Positions 27,917 to 37,646 of a DNA stretch of 64,000 bases are shown here, piece by piece. The stretch's first letter is position 1, and each line of letters starts with the position of its first letter. The DNA is taken from contig NZ_QCZE01000001.1 in the NCBI RefSeq assembly GCF_003075035.1, positions 62,001 to 126,000 on the forward strand. The letters are read 5' to 3'. The notes below the pieces were generated by a model. It had not been told where the DNA came from and ran no database searches. It saw nothing but the letters and a program-made list of their open reading frames with translations. The translations under genes and the position numbers were made by a program. Origin of the DNA: Zobellella maritima (GTDB taxonomy: Bacteria; Pseudomonadota; Gammaproteobacteria; Enterobacterales; Aeromonadaceae).

Positions 27917-27933
27917 AGAAGAACATTGAAGAT

Positions 27934-29895
27934 ATGTGCGGTTTAAACGGCTTTTTCAGCTTACAGCCAATATTGGCTACAGAAGAAATTATTCTCAATA
28001 TGAATGCCTCCCTCCAGCATCGAGGCCCCGATGCCGGTGATTACTGGCATGATCAAGTTGCCGGCCTAGTACTGGGACACCGGCGCCTGGCCATTCAGGA
28101 TGTTTCTCCGGCCGGTGCTCAGCCCATGCACTCGACTTGTGGTCGTTATGTGCTGGTGTTTAATGGCGAAATTTACAATCACCTTAAACTGCGTGATAAG
28201 CTGGCCCGGCATGGTCATGCCGTGGCCTGGCAGGGGCATTCCGATACCGAAACCTTGCTGGCCTGTTTTGCTACCTGGGGCATTGAACACACCCTGCAGG
28301 CCACGGTAGGCATGTTTGCCATTGCCCTGTGGGACAGGAAAAACAGCGAACTGACCCTGGCCCGGGATCGTATGGGGGAAAAACCTCTTTACTACGGCTG
28401 GCAGAGAGAAACCTTTCTGTTTGGCTCTGAGCTAAAGGCGCTGAAAGCGCATCCCGCCTTTACTGCGGAAGTGGATCGCAATGCCCTGACGCTGTTGTTG
28501 CGTCATAACTATATTCCAGCGCCTCACAGTATCTACCAAGGGGTTAGTAAGCTGTTGCCGGGCCACTTTCTTACTTTGCCTCTGGGTATACCAGAGCAGG
28601 CTAAGCTAGCGCAGCCCCAGGCGTACTGGAGCTTTAATCAGGCGGTAGAGCAGGGAAAGGCCAACGCCTTTGCCGGCACCGAGCAAGAGGCTGTTAATGC
28701 CCTGCGCCAGCAGCTGAGTGGCAGTATTGGTGAACAAATGCTGTCCGATGTACCCCTAGGTGCCTTTTTAAGCGGCGGGATAGACAGCAGCACCATAGTG
28801 GCGCTGATGCAGGAGCAAAGCCGCCAACCGGTGCGCACCTTTACCATGGGGTTTGCCGAAGGTGGCTATAACGAGGCGGAGCATGCCAAGCAGGTGGCTC
28901 GCCACCTGGGCACTGAGCATACTGAGCTGTACGTTTCACCAGACGACGCCCTGAGTGTTATTCCCAAACTACCTGCAATGTATTGCGAGCCTTTTGCCGA
29001 CAGTTCGCAAATTCCTACCTTTATGGTCAGTCAGCTGGCCCGGCAGCATGTTACCGTGGCGCTCAGTGGTGATGGTGGCGATGAGCTTTTTGGCGGCTAT
29101 AACCGTTATCTTATGGCACGGCGAGTATGGGGCAGAATGCAAAAGCTTCCCAACCCTGCTCGCAAAGCTGCTGCCCATGGCCTGAGGGCGCTTTCCCCTA
29201 ATGCATGGGACAAGCTGTTTAGCCTGGCCGGTCCTGTATTGCCGGGTAAACTGCGCCTGCGCACCCCCGGCGATAAGGCTCACAAACTGGCTGGGGTACT
29301 GGATCTAAACAATGGTGAGCAGTTTTTTCATCGTTTAACCAGCCACTGGCAGGATCCTGCCAGTGTCGTATTGGGAGCCAGTGAACCGGCTACTTTGCTT
29401 ACCACCCCAGAGGCATGGCCTGAAACCGACAGCTTTGAGCACTGGATGATGGCCATGGATGCACAAACCTATATGGCCGACGATATTCTGGTGAAGGTGG
29501 ACAGGGCCGCCATGGCCACCAGTCTGGAAACCCGGGTACCCATGCTGGATCACCGGGTGGTGGAGCTGGCCTGGCAAATGCCGCTGCACTACAAAATTCG
29601 TAACGGCGAGGGCAAGTGGTTGCTGCGCCAGGTGTTGTACCGCCATGTGCCTGAAGAGCTGATAGAGCGCCCTAAAATGGGTTTTGCCATCCCGCTGGAT
29701 GACTGGCTGCGTGGCCCGCTGCGTGAGTGGGCTGAAGCATTACTGAATGAACAGCGTTTGGCCGAGGAAGGCTTCTTTAATGTATCTGCCATCCGGCAAA
29801 TCTGGCATGAACACATTAGTGGGAAATATAACCACGCCACCCGGCTGTGGCCGGTACTGATGTTCCAGGCCTGGCTCGAAAACGAGACAAACTGA
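27934..29895 (+). CDS. asnB: AsnB-like glutamine amidotransferase / synthetase
   Basis: The 653-residue protein has both domains of class-B asparagine synthetase. The N-terminal glutaminase begins MCGLNGFFS with Cys2 as nucleophile, then SLQHRGPDAGDYW and VFNGEIYNH. The synthetase domain has the ATP pyrophosphatase loop AFLSGGIDSSTIVAL (about 280) and ALSGDGGDELFGGYNRY. In polysaccharide loci such proteins amidate uronic acids (for example WbpS in Pseudomonas aeruginosa O6). As the locus makes HexNAc uronic acid through TviB and TviC, amidation of GalNAcA is a reasonable inference; a plain asparagine synthetase is the alternative. Its stop abuts the polymerase ATG. Confidence 0.9.
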   Translation: MCGLNGFFSLQPILATEEIILNMNASLQHRGPDAGDYWHDQVAGLVLGHRRLAIQDVSPAGAQPMHSTCGRYVLVFNGEIYNHLKLRDKLARHGHAVAWQGHSDTETLLACFATWGIEHTLQATVGMFAIALWDRKNSELTLARDRMGEKPLYYGWQRETFLFGSELKALKAHPAFTAEVDRNALTLLLRHNYIPAPHSIYQGVSKLLPGHFLTLPLGIPEQAKLAQPQAYWSFNQAVEQGKANAFAGTEQEAVNALRQQLSGSIGEQMLSDVPLGAFLSGGIDSSTIVALMQEQSRQPVRTFTMGFAEGGYNEAEHAKQVARHLGTEHTELYVSPDDALSVIPKLPAMYCEPFADSSQIPTFMVSQLARQHVTVALSGDGGDELFGGYNRYLMARRVWGRMQKLPNPARKAAAHGLRALSPNAWDKLFSLAGPVLPGKLRLRTPGDKAHKLAGVLDLNNGEQFFHRLTSHWQDPASVVLGASEPATLLTTPEAWPETDSFEHWMMAMDAQTYMADDILVKVDRAAMATSLETRVPMLDHRVVELAWQMPLHYKIRNGEGKWLLRQVLYRHVPEELIERPKMGFAIPLDDWLRGPLREWAEALLNEQRLAEEGFFNVSAIRQIWHEHISGKYNHATRLWPVLMFQAWLENETN

Positions 29896-30969
29896 ATGTT
29901 TACCTATTGGATTATGTTTTTAATGGCGGCACTGGCCGCCAGCACTGGCCGGGTCCGGCAGGTACAGGGCGAGGTGGCTCGCCACAGTGGTGCCACCTTG
30001 CCGCTTTGGTGGCTGGCCTGGCTATTGCTGGCGCTGGTGGTGGGCCTGCGTTTTGAGGTGGGGGGAGACTGGTTTAACTACTTTCGCTACATCTGGATGG
30101 TGCAATCTCAGAGCCTGGGCCAGGTGCTGGCCATGAGCGACCCCGGCTATATGCTATTTAACTGGCTTGGCGTGCAAAGTGGTTGGGGTATTTATATGGT
30201 AAACCTGCTATGTGCGCTGGTGTTTGTTGCCGGGCTAGTGGTGTTTTGCCGGGCTCAACCCCGGCCAGCACTGGCACTGGTGATCGCCATTCCCTATCTG
30301 GTGCTGGTGCTGGGCATGGGCTACACCCGCCAGGGAGTGGCACTGGGCCTGGGGATGATTGGCTTGGTGTCACTGGTTCGTGGCTCTACCCTTTGGTTTG
30401 TGTTTTGGGTGGTGCTGGCCGCTACTTTTCATAAATCGGCAGTGCTGCTTATTCCTGTTGCAGCTTTGGCTGCCTCCAAAAACAAGTACTGGACGGTAGC
30501 TTGGGTATCGGTAGCAGCCCTTTTGGCCTATGCGGTATTGTTGGAAGACGAGGTTGAAGCGCTCTACGCCAACTATGTTTTGGCGGAATACCAATCCCAA
30601 GGCGCACTTATCCGTCTGTTAATGAATGCCGTGCCAGCCGCACTGTTTTTACTTTATCGCAAGCGCTTTCGTTTTAGTTCGGAAGAACACAAGCTCTGGC
30701 TGTGGATTTCCTTGATTTCTCTGCTGATGCTGGTATTGCTGGCGGTGTCTTCCTCCTCAACAGCGGTTGATCGGGTGGCTCTCTACTTTCTTCCTTTGCA
30801 GCTGGTTATTTTCTCCCGTCTGCCTGAGGTGCTGGGAAGCTGGAGTAAAAGTAATCAATCCTGGGTGTTGTTGGTTATTGCCTACTATGGGCTGGTGCAG
30901 TTTGTGTGGCTTAATTTTGCCAATCATGCCTATGCCTGGTTGCCATATAAGTTTGCACCATTTCAGTAG
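29896..30969 (+). CDS. wzy: EpsG-family polysaccharide polymerase (Wzy), region 1
   Basis: The 357-residue protein has about ten membrane helices and the EpsG hallmarks: an early VVGLRFEVGGDWFNYFRYIW with charged residues before the third helix, later LGMGYTRQGVALGLGMIGL and ATFHKSAVLLIPVAAL. This family polymerises repeat units at the periplasmic face. It starts directly after the asnB stop. A second EpsG-like polymerase is at 52527, with little visible sequence similarity, which fits two different repeat units. Confidence 0.85.
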   Translation: MFTYWIMFLMAALAASTGRVRQVQGEVARHSGATLPLWWLAWLLLALVVGLRFEVGGDWFNYFRYIWMVQSQSLGQVLAMSDPGYMLFNWLGVQSGWGIYMVNLLCALVFVAGLVVFCRAQPRPALALVIAIPYLVLVLGMGYTRQGVALGLGMIGLVSLVRGSTLWFVFWVVLAATFHKSAVLLIPVAALAASKNKYWTVAWVSVAALLAYAVLLEDEVEALYANYVLAEYQSQGALIRLLMNAVPAALFLLYRKRFRFSSEEHKLWLWISLISLLMLVLLAVSSSSTAVDRVALYFLPLQLVIFSRLPEVLGSWSKSNQSWVLLVIAYYGLVQFVWLNFANHAYAWLPYKFAPFQ

Positions 30970-31026
30970 AAGCGCTGGCCACTTGCATACATTTCATCGT
31001 TTACGTCATAAAGGAGTGGTCACGTT

Positions 31027-32130
31027 TTGAGCGAGACTATCACCCTGTCTGCCAATACTTCCTGGTATTTATATAACTTTCGTGCTTCTACCATTCGCCG
31101 GTTACAGGCTGAGGGATACCGTGTGGTTTGTCTGTCTCCGATGGATGACTACAGTCAGCGCCTGGAGTCGGATCTGGGTTGTTGTTGGTATCCGCTGGCG
31201 ATGGATAATCAGGGCAGCAACCCGGTCCGCGATTTGGGTCTGGTGTACCGCCTGTGGTGTTACTACCGGCGTGAGCGCCCGGTGGCAGCGCTGCATTTCA
31301 CCATCAAGAATAATGTCTATGGCACCTGGGCGGCCCGTGCTGCTGGTGTGCCGGCACTGAACAATGTGTCTGGCCTTGGAACAGCCTTTATTCGCACCGG
31401 CCCCGTTGCAGCCATTGTGCGGATGCTCTACAAAACCAGCCAGCCGCTGGCGCAGCGGGTGTTTTGCCAGAATGAAGAAGATCACCAACTGCTGGTGGAT
31501 AAACGCTTGGTGCCTCGTCAGCGGCTTGAATTGCTGCCGGGATCCGGCGTTAATCTGGAACGCTTTCACCCCAATAAACGTCGTGGCCATGATGGCCCAT
31601 TCCGCTTCCTCTATGCTGGCCGCATGCTCGCCGACAAGGGCCTGCATGAATTGATTGAGGCGGTGCGTGGTATTAACGCCAGGGGGCAGGTCTGCAGCCT
31701 CTGGCTTTGCGGCTTTGCCGATGTCAGCAATGTGTCTGCCATCAGTGAGTCCCAGCTGGAGCAGTGGGCCAAAGAGCCGGGCATTGAATGGCTTGGGCCG
31801 ACGGACGCCATGGAAGAGGTTCTGGCGCAGGTAGATGCCATGGTGCTGCCATCCTATCGCGAAGGCATGCCCCGCAGTGTGCTGGAAGCCGGCGCCATGG
31901 GGTTGCCGGTGGTCACCACCAATGTGCCTGGTTGCCGCAACGTGGTGAGCGACGGCGTTAATGGCCTGCTGTGCGAAGCGCGCAACAGCCGCTCGCTGCA
32001 GCAGGCGATGCAAAAAATGCTGAATATGAATGCCGAGGAGCGCCAGCGTCTGGCTGATAACGGCCGCCGGCTGGTTGAAGAAAAGTTCGACGAGAACCTG
32101 GTGGTTGAGGCCACGCTGAGGGCGATTTGA
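31027..32130 (+). CDS. Glycosyltransferase family 4
   Basis: The 367-residue enzyme has a start typical of PglA/WbpH-like GT4 proteins (TSWYLYNFRASTIRRLQAEGYRV, ALHFTIKNNVYGTWAARAAGVPALNNVSGLGTAF). Its donor domain has FLYAGRMLADKGLHELIEAV and the EX7E motif SYREGMPRSVLEAGAMGLPVVT. It begins with TTG, with AAGGAG about ten bases upstream. Being next to the initiating transferase, it is a candidate for adding the second sugar of the repeat unit. A similar enzyme (57782) takes the same kind of place in region 2. Confidence 0.87.
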   Translation: MSETITLSANTSWYLYNFRASTIRRLQAEGYRVVCLSPMDDYSQRLESDLGCCWYPLAMDNQGSNPVRDLGLVYRLWCYYRRERPVAALHFTIKNNVYGTWAARAAGVPALNNVSGLGTAFIRTGPVAAIVRMLYKTSQPLAQRVFCQNEEDHQLLVDKRLVPRQRLELLPGSGVNLERFHPNKRRGHDGPFRFLYAGRMLADKGLHELIEAVRGINARGQVCSLWLCGFADVSNVSAISESQLEQWAKEPGIEWLGPTDAMEEVLAQVDAMVLPSYREGMPRSVLEAGAMGLPVVTTNVPGCRNVVSDGVNGLLCEARNSRSLQQAMQKMLNMNAEERQRLADNGRRLVEEKFDENLVVEATLRAI

Positions 32131-32212
32131 AGCGAGCAGTGTCAGCTGCCTGGCACTGGGATAAAAAGATATTAAAACCTGATGATAACCAATAAGAAAG
32201 GAGAGCACTCTC

Positions 32213-33484
32213 GTGGATAAGGTGATCCGTTTACGGGGTTCGATGTGGAGAGGGCAGTGGTTGCAAAAGTGGCCCATTCGCTTTTTGCTGGGCACTTTAC
32301 TCGTTCTGGGAGGGCCTGCTTTGCTGGTGTGGGGCCCTGGATTTGTTATGGAACTGGACAGCTGGCGGCTTAACAGCCTTACAGGCGCAGCGCTGGCTTA
32401 TGCCATCAGCTTTTTAACTCTTCGAAAATTGTTGAGTTTTCCAGGCTCCAGTTCAGCCAGCTATATTCTGCCAACCCTGCTTATATATTACAGTATGCTG
32501 GCATTGCTGTTTTGGGCCTTCCGTATGGACTACTCGGTGTATTACCTGAGTTATGCGTTGGGGCTGAATATTCTGTTCAGCTTTGGCTGTTATTTTACGG
32601 TGGTACGTCACATTCGTCAGCGGCTGGCGCTGGTGCCCATGGGTAAGGCGAAGAACATGGAAAAGCTACCTGGCGCTCACTGGTTGCGGCTTGAAGGCCC
32701 TAGGCTAAGTGGTGAGCGGGTAGATGCGGTGGTAGCCGATTTGCACGCAGACATTCCCAATGAATGGGAGCGATTTCTGGCCCGTTGCACACTGGCAGGT
32801 GTGCCCGTTTATCATTACAAGCACATTCGCGAGTCGCTTACCGGCAAGGTGAAGGTAGAACACTTGTCCGAAAATGAGTTTGGTTCGCTGCAACCCTCAT
32901 TGATTTATTCCATCTTTAAGCGACTGGTTGATTTGGCGATGTCGTTGCTCATGTTGCCCTTGTTGCTGCCGGTGCTGGGTCTGGTATCTCTGTGGATTAA
33001 AAAAGATAGCGATGGTCCGGCCTTGTTTATTCAGGAGCGAATGGGTTACCGGGGAGAGCTGTTTCGGGTATACAAATTTCGTAGTATGTATATTGATCGT
33101 GAAGGTAGTGGCTTTACCGAAGGCGAAAATGATCCACGTATTACTCCTGTAGGAAAAATCATCCGTAAATACCGGATTGATGAGTTGCCACAAATTTTTA
33201 ATGTAATCAAGGGCGATATGAGCTTTATTGGTCCAAGGCCTGAGTCTCGCTCTCTTTCTGAATGGTATGAGCGTGATGTACCTTTTTTCAGCTACCGGCA
33301 CATAGTGCGCCCCGGTATTTCGGGTTGGGCTCAGGTAGAGCAGGGTTACGCCGCCGAGGTAGACGGCATGAAGGAAAAGCTTGAATACGATTTTTACTAC
33401 ATTAAAAACTTTACCCTGTGGCTGGATGCTCTGATTGTTTATAAAACTATCCGAACCCTGCTAACCGGCTTTGGGGCTAGGTAG
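32213..33484 (+). CDS. Initiating polyprenyl-phosphate phosphoglycosyltransferase (WcaJ-like)
   Basis: The 423-residue protein has four or so N-terminal membrane helices, a short cytosolic part and the C-terminal bacterial sugar-transferase domain: KRLVDLAMSLLMLPLLLPVLG, GPALFIQERMGYRGELFRVYKFRSM, DELPQIFNVIKGDMSFIGPRPES, VRPGISGWAQVEQGY. It places the first sugar phosphate on undecaprenyl phosphate. It starts with GTG after AAAGGAGAG. A second, short PglC-like initiator at 60000 suggests separate first sugars for the two polymers. It ends the region 1 glycosyltransferase block. Confidence 0.9.
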   Translation: MDKVIRLRGSMWRGQWLQKWPIRFLLGTLLVLGGPALLVWGPGFVMELDSWRLNSLTGAALAYAISFLTLRKLLSFPGSSSASYILPTLLIYYSMLALLFWAFRMDYSVYYLSYALGLNILFSFGCYFTVVRHIRQRLALVPMGKAKNMEKLPGAHWLRLEGPRLSGERVDAVVADLHADIPNEWERFLARCTLAGVPVYHYKHIRESLTGKVKVEHLSENEFGSLQPSLIYSIFKRLVDLAMSLLMLPLLLPVLGLVSLWIKKDSDGPALFIQERMGYRGELFRVYKFRSMYIDREGSGFTEGENDPRITPVGKIIRKYRIDELPQIFNVIKGDMSFIGPRPESRSLSEWYERDVPFFSYRHIVRPGISGWAQVEQGYAAEVDGMKEKLEYDFYYIKNFTLWLDALIVYKTIRTLLTGFGAR

Positions 33485-33806
33485 GGTTAGGTCAGCGGAT
33501 CACTATACGAAATGATATGTCGGTAGGGCAGCATTTATTTTGTTGGTAGCTTAGCAGGTTTGAAACCTGTTCTAAAAAGATATGCGGAATCTACGGGTGA
33601 GCTACCGGCAAGATGATGGATGTGAAAGGGTCGCTATAGCGTCTTTCGTCAAGTCGATATGACGATGATTGGACGGGAAAAAGATAAGTATGTGACATTT
33701 CAGCGTAGAAAAAGAGTACAGGATAATTTGTGGAAAATCAGGAATAGGCGTTTCATGATTTTGTCTTGGAATAGCGACATTATTAATAATAAATTATGGG
33801 ATTGGA
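33485..33806. other. Non-coding gap before pgi with palindromes
   Basis: There is no credible gene in this 322-base gap. It contains the palindrome CAGGTTT-G-AAACCTG at 33555-33569 and a GGTAGCT / AGCTACC pair (about 33545 and 33601) that could form a larger stem around it. A GTCGGTAGGGCAG sequence near 33520 resembles an ops core but does not match it. The latter half is AT-rich and may hold the pgi promoter. Confidence 0.45.
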
Positions 33807-35462
33807 ATGAAATCTTTGCACCAGCAGTCACGGATTGTAGCGTTACAGGAGCTCAGGCTTCGTGAAAAGGCAGTGGGTCTGAGCCAGCGTTTTGCCGATG
33901 ACCCTGCACGGTTCGAACGTTTTTGTTTTTCATTTGGTCAACACATGCGAGTGGATTTGTCTCGTCAGCACTGGTCTGCCGACGTGCTGGCCATGTTGTG
34001 CGATCTGGCGCGAGACATGGAGCTGCTGCCGGCCATAGAGGCCTTGTTCGGCAACAATCTGTTTAACCATTCCGAAGAACGAGCTGTGTTGCACACTGCG
34101 TTACGTATGCCAGAGGGGGCGATTGCCGAGCTGAACGGGTTGAATGTGGTGCCGCGGGTTCATGAGGAACTGGCCCGGCTACGGGTTTTCTGTGAGCGGG
34201 TGCATGCCGGTGACTGGCGCGGCTTTGGCGGCCAACCCATTACTGATGTGGTCAACATCGGTATCGGTGGCTCCGACTTGGGGCCGGCCATGGTGGTCGA
34301 GGCCCTGGCGCCCTATCAGGACAAGGGAATTCGGGCACACTTTGTGTCTAATATGGACGGTGCCCAGCTGGTCTCGGTACTGGCAGAGGTGGAGCCGGCC
34401 CGTACCTTGTTTGTGGTATCTTCCAAAACCTTTACCACCGACGAAACAATGACCAACGCCCATGCCGCCAGGGCCTGGCTGCTGGCGGCATGTGGTGATC
34501 GGGAGCAGGTTAAAAAGCATTTTGTGGCGGTATCGACCAATGCTTCTGCGGTGCAGGCGTTTGGCATTGACCCCGAGCATATGTTCGAATTTTGGAGCTG
34601 GGTGGGCGGGCGCTTTTCGCTGTGGTCCGCCATCGGCCTGCCTATTGCACTTGCTCTTGGATTTGATCGATTTGAGCAGTTGCTGGCGGGTGCCCACGAG
34701 ATGGATCAACATCTGAGAGAGACCCCCTTTGAGCGTAATATTCCTGTATTACTTGCGCTGCTTAGTATCTGGAATATCAATGTGCTGGGCCTGAGTAGCG
34801 AAGGGGTATTTCCTTACAGTCATCACTTGAAGCGTTTTCCGGCCTATCTGCAGCAGCTGAATATGGAGTCTAATGGTAAGAGTGTAGATAGCTGTGGCAG
34901 GCCGATAACCTATAGTACCGGCCCCTTGGTATGGGGAGAGGTGGGTACTAATGGCCAGCATGCGTTTTTTCAGCTGCTGCACCAGGGCAGCCTGGTCGTG
35001 CCGGCTGATTTTATCGGTTTTGCTCGAACCTCTTATCCGTATCCTGAGCATCAACGTAAATTGTTGGCCAACATGCTGGCCCAGGCCCAGGCACTGGCTT
35101 TTGGTAAAACTAGGCAGCAGGTAGAAGCTGAGCTTGAAGCTGAAGGGCTGAGTGCAGAAGAAATTGCACGGCTGGCACCCTACAAAACGATGGAAGGTAA
35201 CCGCCCCAGCACGACCATACTGTGTGATGAGCTGAATCCTTATAACCTGGGCGCCCTGATTGCCATGTATGAACACAAGACCTTTGTGCAGGGGGTATTG
35301 TGGAACATCAACAGTTTTGATCAATGGGGGGTGGAGTTGGGGAAAAAGCTGGCAGCTCAACTTGTTGATGAACTGGCCGGCATTGGTAACGGGCAACAAG
35401 ATTCAGCCACTCAGGGGCTTTTGCAGCAGATCGCCAGCTGGCAGGTGAAGTGTAAAGAGTAA
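33807..35462 (+). CDS. pgi: Glucose-6-phosphate isomerase
   Basis: The 551-residue enzyme interconverts glucose-6-phosphate and fructose-6-phosphate. It shows INIGIGGSDLGPAMV, the signature VGGRFSLWSAIGLPIAL, AYLQQLNMESNGK and the C-terminal GVLWNINSFDQWGVELGK. Length is normal. In several gammaproteobacterial capsule loci (for example Acinetobacter K loci) gpi sits beside the sugar transferase, galE and a phosphohexomutase, exactly as here, where it balances sugar precursors. Whether it is the only pgi of the genome cannot be told. Confidence 0.95.
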   Translation: MKSLHQQSRIVALQELRLREKAVGLSQRFADDPARFERFCFSFGQHMRVDLSRQHWSADVLAMLCDLARDMELLPAIEALFGNNLFNHSEERAVLHTALRMPEGAIAELNGLNVVPRVHEELARLRVFCERVHAGDWRGFGGQPITDVVNIGIGGSDLGPAMVVEALAPYQDKGIRAHFVSNMDGAQLVSVLAEVEPARTLFVVSSKTFTTDETMTNAHAARAWLLAACGDREQVKKHFVAVSTNASAVQAFGIDPEHMFEFWSWVGGRFSLWSAIGLPIALALGFDRFEQLLAGAHEMDQHLRETPFERNIPVLLALLSIWNINVLGLSSEGVFPYSHHLKRFPAYLQQLNMESNGKSVDSCGRPITYSTGPLVWGEVGTNGQHAFFQLLHQGSLVVPADFIGFARTSYPYPEHQRKLLANMLAQAQALAFGKTRQQVEAELEAEGLSAEEIARLAPYKTMEGNRPSTTILCDELNPYNLGALIAMYEHKTFVQGVLWNINSFDQWGVELGKKLAAQLVDELAGIGNGQQDSATQGLLQQIASWQVKCKE

Positions 35463-35493
35463 TATAGGTTGCCATTAGTGTGGGTGGGTTGGC

Positions 35494-35690
35494 CTCGCGC
35501 GATGATATCTGATGATGTTTGATGGCCTTACGGCCATATCGCCGCGAGGTCGCGCCTTCCACAAGGTTCTCTGCCGGGTTTAGGCTTTGCTGTGGGAGCG
35601 TCGACCCCGGCGCGATGATATTCGAAGGATATTTGTTGGCCTTAGGCCATATCACCGCGGGTGCGCGCCTCCACCGAGGGCTGTTCTCTA
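35494..35690. repeat. REP-like palindromic repeats (pair)
   Basis: Two inverted units lie between pgi and the ligase gene. One is the GGCCTTACGGCC-ATATCGCCGCGAGGTCGCGCC form (about 35524-35561). The other is GTGGGAGCGTCGACCCCGGCGCGATGATA (about 35591-35620), then GGCCTTAGGCC-ATATCACCGCGG. Each unit is itself partly palindromic, so the pair can form a cruciform or a long RNA hairpin, as in BIMEs. Confidence 0.7.
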
Positions 35691-35704
35691 TTTTATAAGG
35701 TGCT

Positions 35705-37492
35705 ATGCGTGTGTTAGCGGTTGGTTCTTCCCGTTGGATGCTGGCTCTTTTCGGCCTGCTTTGCCTGTTAGGCCAGCATATTTTTATGCACCACCTGGGA
35801 GGGGTGGGGTTGGCATTACCCTTTAACGCCGTTACCTGGTTGTTTATTGGGGCCATGCTGGCCGCGGGGGCCTTTGCGTTGCGGCCCATGCTGGTGAGTT
35901 CCGATTTTTGGTGGTTTTTATTGTTGGGGGCAGCCATATTGTGGCTGCCCTTTTTTTATGCTCACGCCGAACCCACTCGGGTACAGGCATTACCGCGTTT
36001 GCTGGGGTTGAGCGGAGGCGTGCTGTTTTATCTGGTGTTGCAGCAATGCCGGTTTAATGCCTCGCAACGGCGTTTGTTGCTGTGCCTGCTGCTGGGGCTG
36101 GCAACCCTGCAGATGCTGTTTGGCCTGGTGCAGTTTTTTTTGCTGCCGGCGGACAACTGGTTTCGATTTAATACCCGGGTACGCTTGCCTTACGGCATTT
36201 TTATGCAGCGCAATGTGATGTCCAGTTTTGTGGGCAGCGGTGTGGTGCTGGCCTTGTATCTGCTGGTGGTCATGCGCGCCGGTCGGGCCCGGTGGCTGAT
36301 GTGGCTGTGGTGTGTGCTGGTTGCGGTAATGGGCATTGTGCTGGTGGTGCTGTTGCAAAGCCGGGCCGGGTTATATGGCCTGCTGGCCGGTTTGCTGCTG
36401 TTGTTGCCGGTGTGCTGGTTGCGTTTGAGTACCTGGCCGCAACGCTGGCTGCTGGTTGGTATGGTGCTGCTTGGGGCCTGTGCCGGAATAGTGCTGTTAC
36501 TGCAGAGCGATGCCTATAAACGCACCTTGGAGGTGTATGGTGAGCTGGGTGTGCGGTATGAGATCTGGGCGACGACTCTGAGCATGATTGTTCGCCATCT
36601 TTGGCTGGGCGTGGGCTATGGCGGTTTCGAGCCGGCCTATTATGCCGAGGCAGCCCGTTTGCTAGCGGCCGGAGGGCCAATACCGCAGATGCCTGGCGGC
36701 CTGCACCATCCCCATAACGAGGTGCTGCTGTGGCTGGCCGAAGGCGGTGCTATTACCCTGTTGGCTTTCATGCTGCTGGCCCTGGGGCTGTGCCGTTTAT
36801 TGCTCCATCTGCCCTGGAGTGAACGGCTGGCGCTGTTGGCCCTGATCTTGCCCTTGATGGGCCACTTGATGTCGGAATATCCGCTGGGTCACTCCAGTGT
36901 GCATTGGCTGTGGCTGCTGGTGGTGCTGTGGTTTTTCGACAGCGAATATGGCCGGGGGCGATTGTACTATCGGTTGCCTGCCTGGCCCGGAAGAGCCTTG
37001 TTGCTCACGGTGGGCCTGGTGACCATGTTCTATATGGCCACCGGGCTGCAAACTACCTGGCAACTGACTCACTTTGAACGAGAGCGATTTGCCAATGAAG
37101 AGCGACTAACGGCAGTGTGGAACCCCTGGTTTTGGCAAGACAGGCGCGAACTGTATCAGCACAGTGCGGAACTAGAGGCGGCATTGGCGGAAGGCGACCA
37201 GTCCGGATTACAGGCCTATCTGGCCTGGTCAACACCCATGATTGCCCGCCTGCCGAGGAGCAGCCTGCTGCACAACCACCTGGTGGCGTTACTGGCTCTG
37301 GGTAGGGAGCAAGAGGCACAAACCCTGGCGGAGCGGTTGCGGCTGGAGTATCCCCATGCCCGGCAGTTTTCCGTTGTGTCATTGGCCGCCATCAAGGCAA
37401 GGCTGGCGGCAGGAGAGGCTTTGAAGGTGCACCGGCACTTGTCCGAGCCGGTGGGCAGTGCTACCTATTATCAGAATTGGTATTTTGAGTAA
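35705..37492 (+). CDS. PglL-like O-oligosaccharyltransferase / O-antigen ligase family
   Basis: The 595-residue protein has about twelve membrane helices and a soluble C-terminal tail from about residue 450 (TPR-like, with LLALGREQEAQTLAERLRLEYP). It carries the Wzy_C-type motif LHHPHNEVLLWLAEGG in the large periplasmic loop and LPYGIFMQRNVMSSFV near residue 160, a PglL-type signature. Such proteins move a finished lipid-linked glycan to a protein or to lipid A core. A PglL role (protein O-glycosylation with the capsule unit) is favoured; a WaaL-type ligase or a second polymerase is possible. AAGGTG precedes the ATG. Confidence 0.78.
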   Translation: MRVLAVGSSRWMLALFGLLCLLGQHIFMHHLGGVGLALPFNAVTWLFIGAMLAAGAFALRPMLVSSDFWWFLLLGAAILWLPFFYAHAEPTRVQALPRLLGLSGGVLFYLVLQQCRFNASQRRLLLCLLLGLATLQMLFGLVQFFLLPADNWFRFNTRVRLPYGIFMQRNVMSSFVGSGVVLALYLLVVMRAGRARWLMWLWCVLVAVMGIVLVVLLQSRAGLYGLLAGLLLLLPVCWLRLSTWPQRWLLVGMVLLGACAGIVLLLQSDAYKRTLEVYGELGVRYEIWATTLSMIVRHLWLGVGYGGFEPAYYAEAARLLAAGGPIPQMPGGLHHPHNEVLLWLAEGGAITLLAFMLLALGLCRLLLHLPWSERLALLALILPLMGHLMSEYPLGHSSVHWLWLLVVLWFFDSEYGRGRLYYRLPAWPGRALLLTVGLVTMFYMATGLQTTWQLTHFERERFANEERLTAVWNPWFWQDRRELYQHSAELEAALAEGDQSGLQAYLAWSTPMIARLPRSSLLHNHLVALLALGREQEAQTLAERLRLEYPHARQFSVVSLAAIKARLAAGEALKVHRHLSEPVGSATYYQNWYFE

Positions 37493-37646
37493 TACTCAAA
37501 TCAGTCACTGAAGGCGATACAACCGGTCATGCATTAATCGTGACTTACTTACCTTCTCGGTAGACAAACTGGCTCTCAAGCAGTGGTACAGCTATTAATA
37601 TCATGGTCGCAGGGGCTGTGGTTTCCACTTGTTCAAGAGGTATTCA

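Noticed and set aside
31102-32295. Minus-strand open frame of about 400 codons opposite a GT4 gene
   Set aside because: It runs through a clear glycosyltransferase and the gap behind it; its composition is that of an antisense frame.
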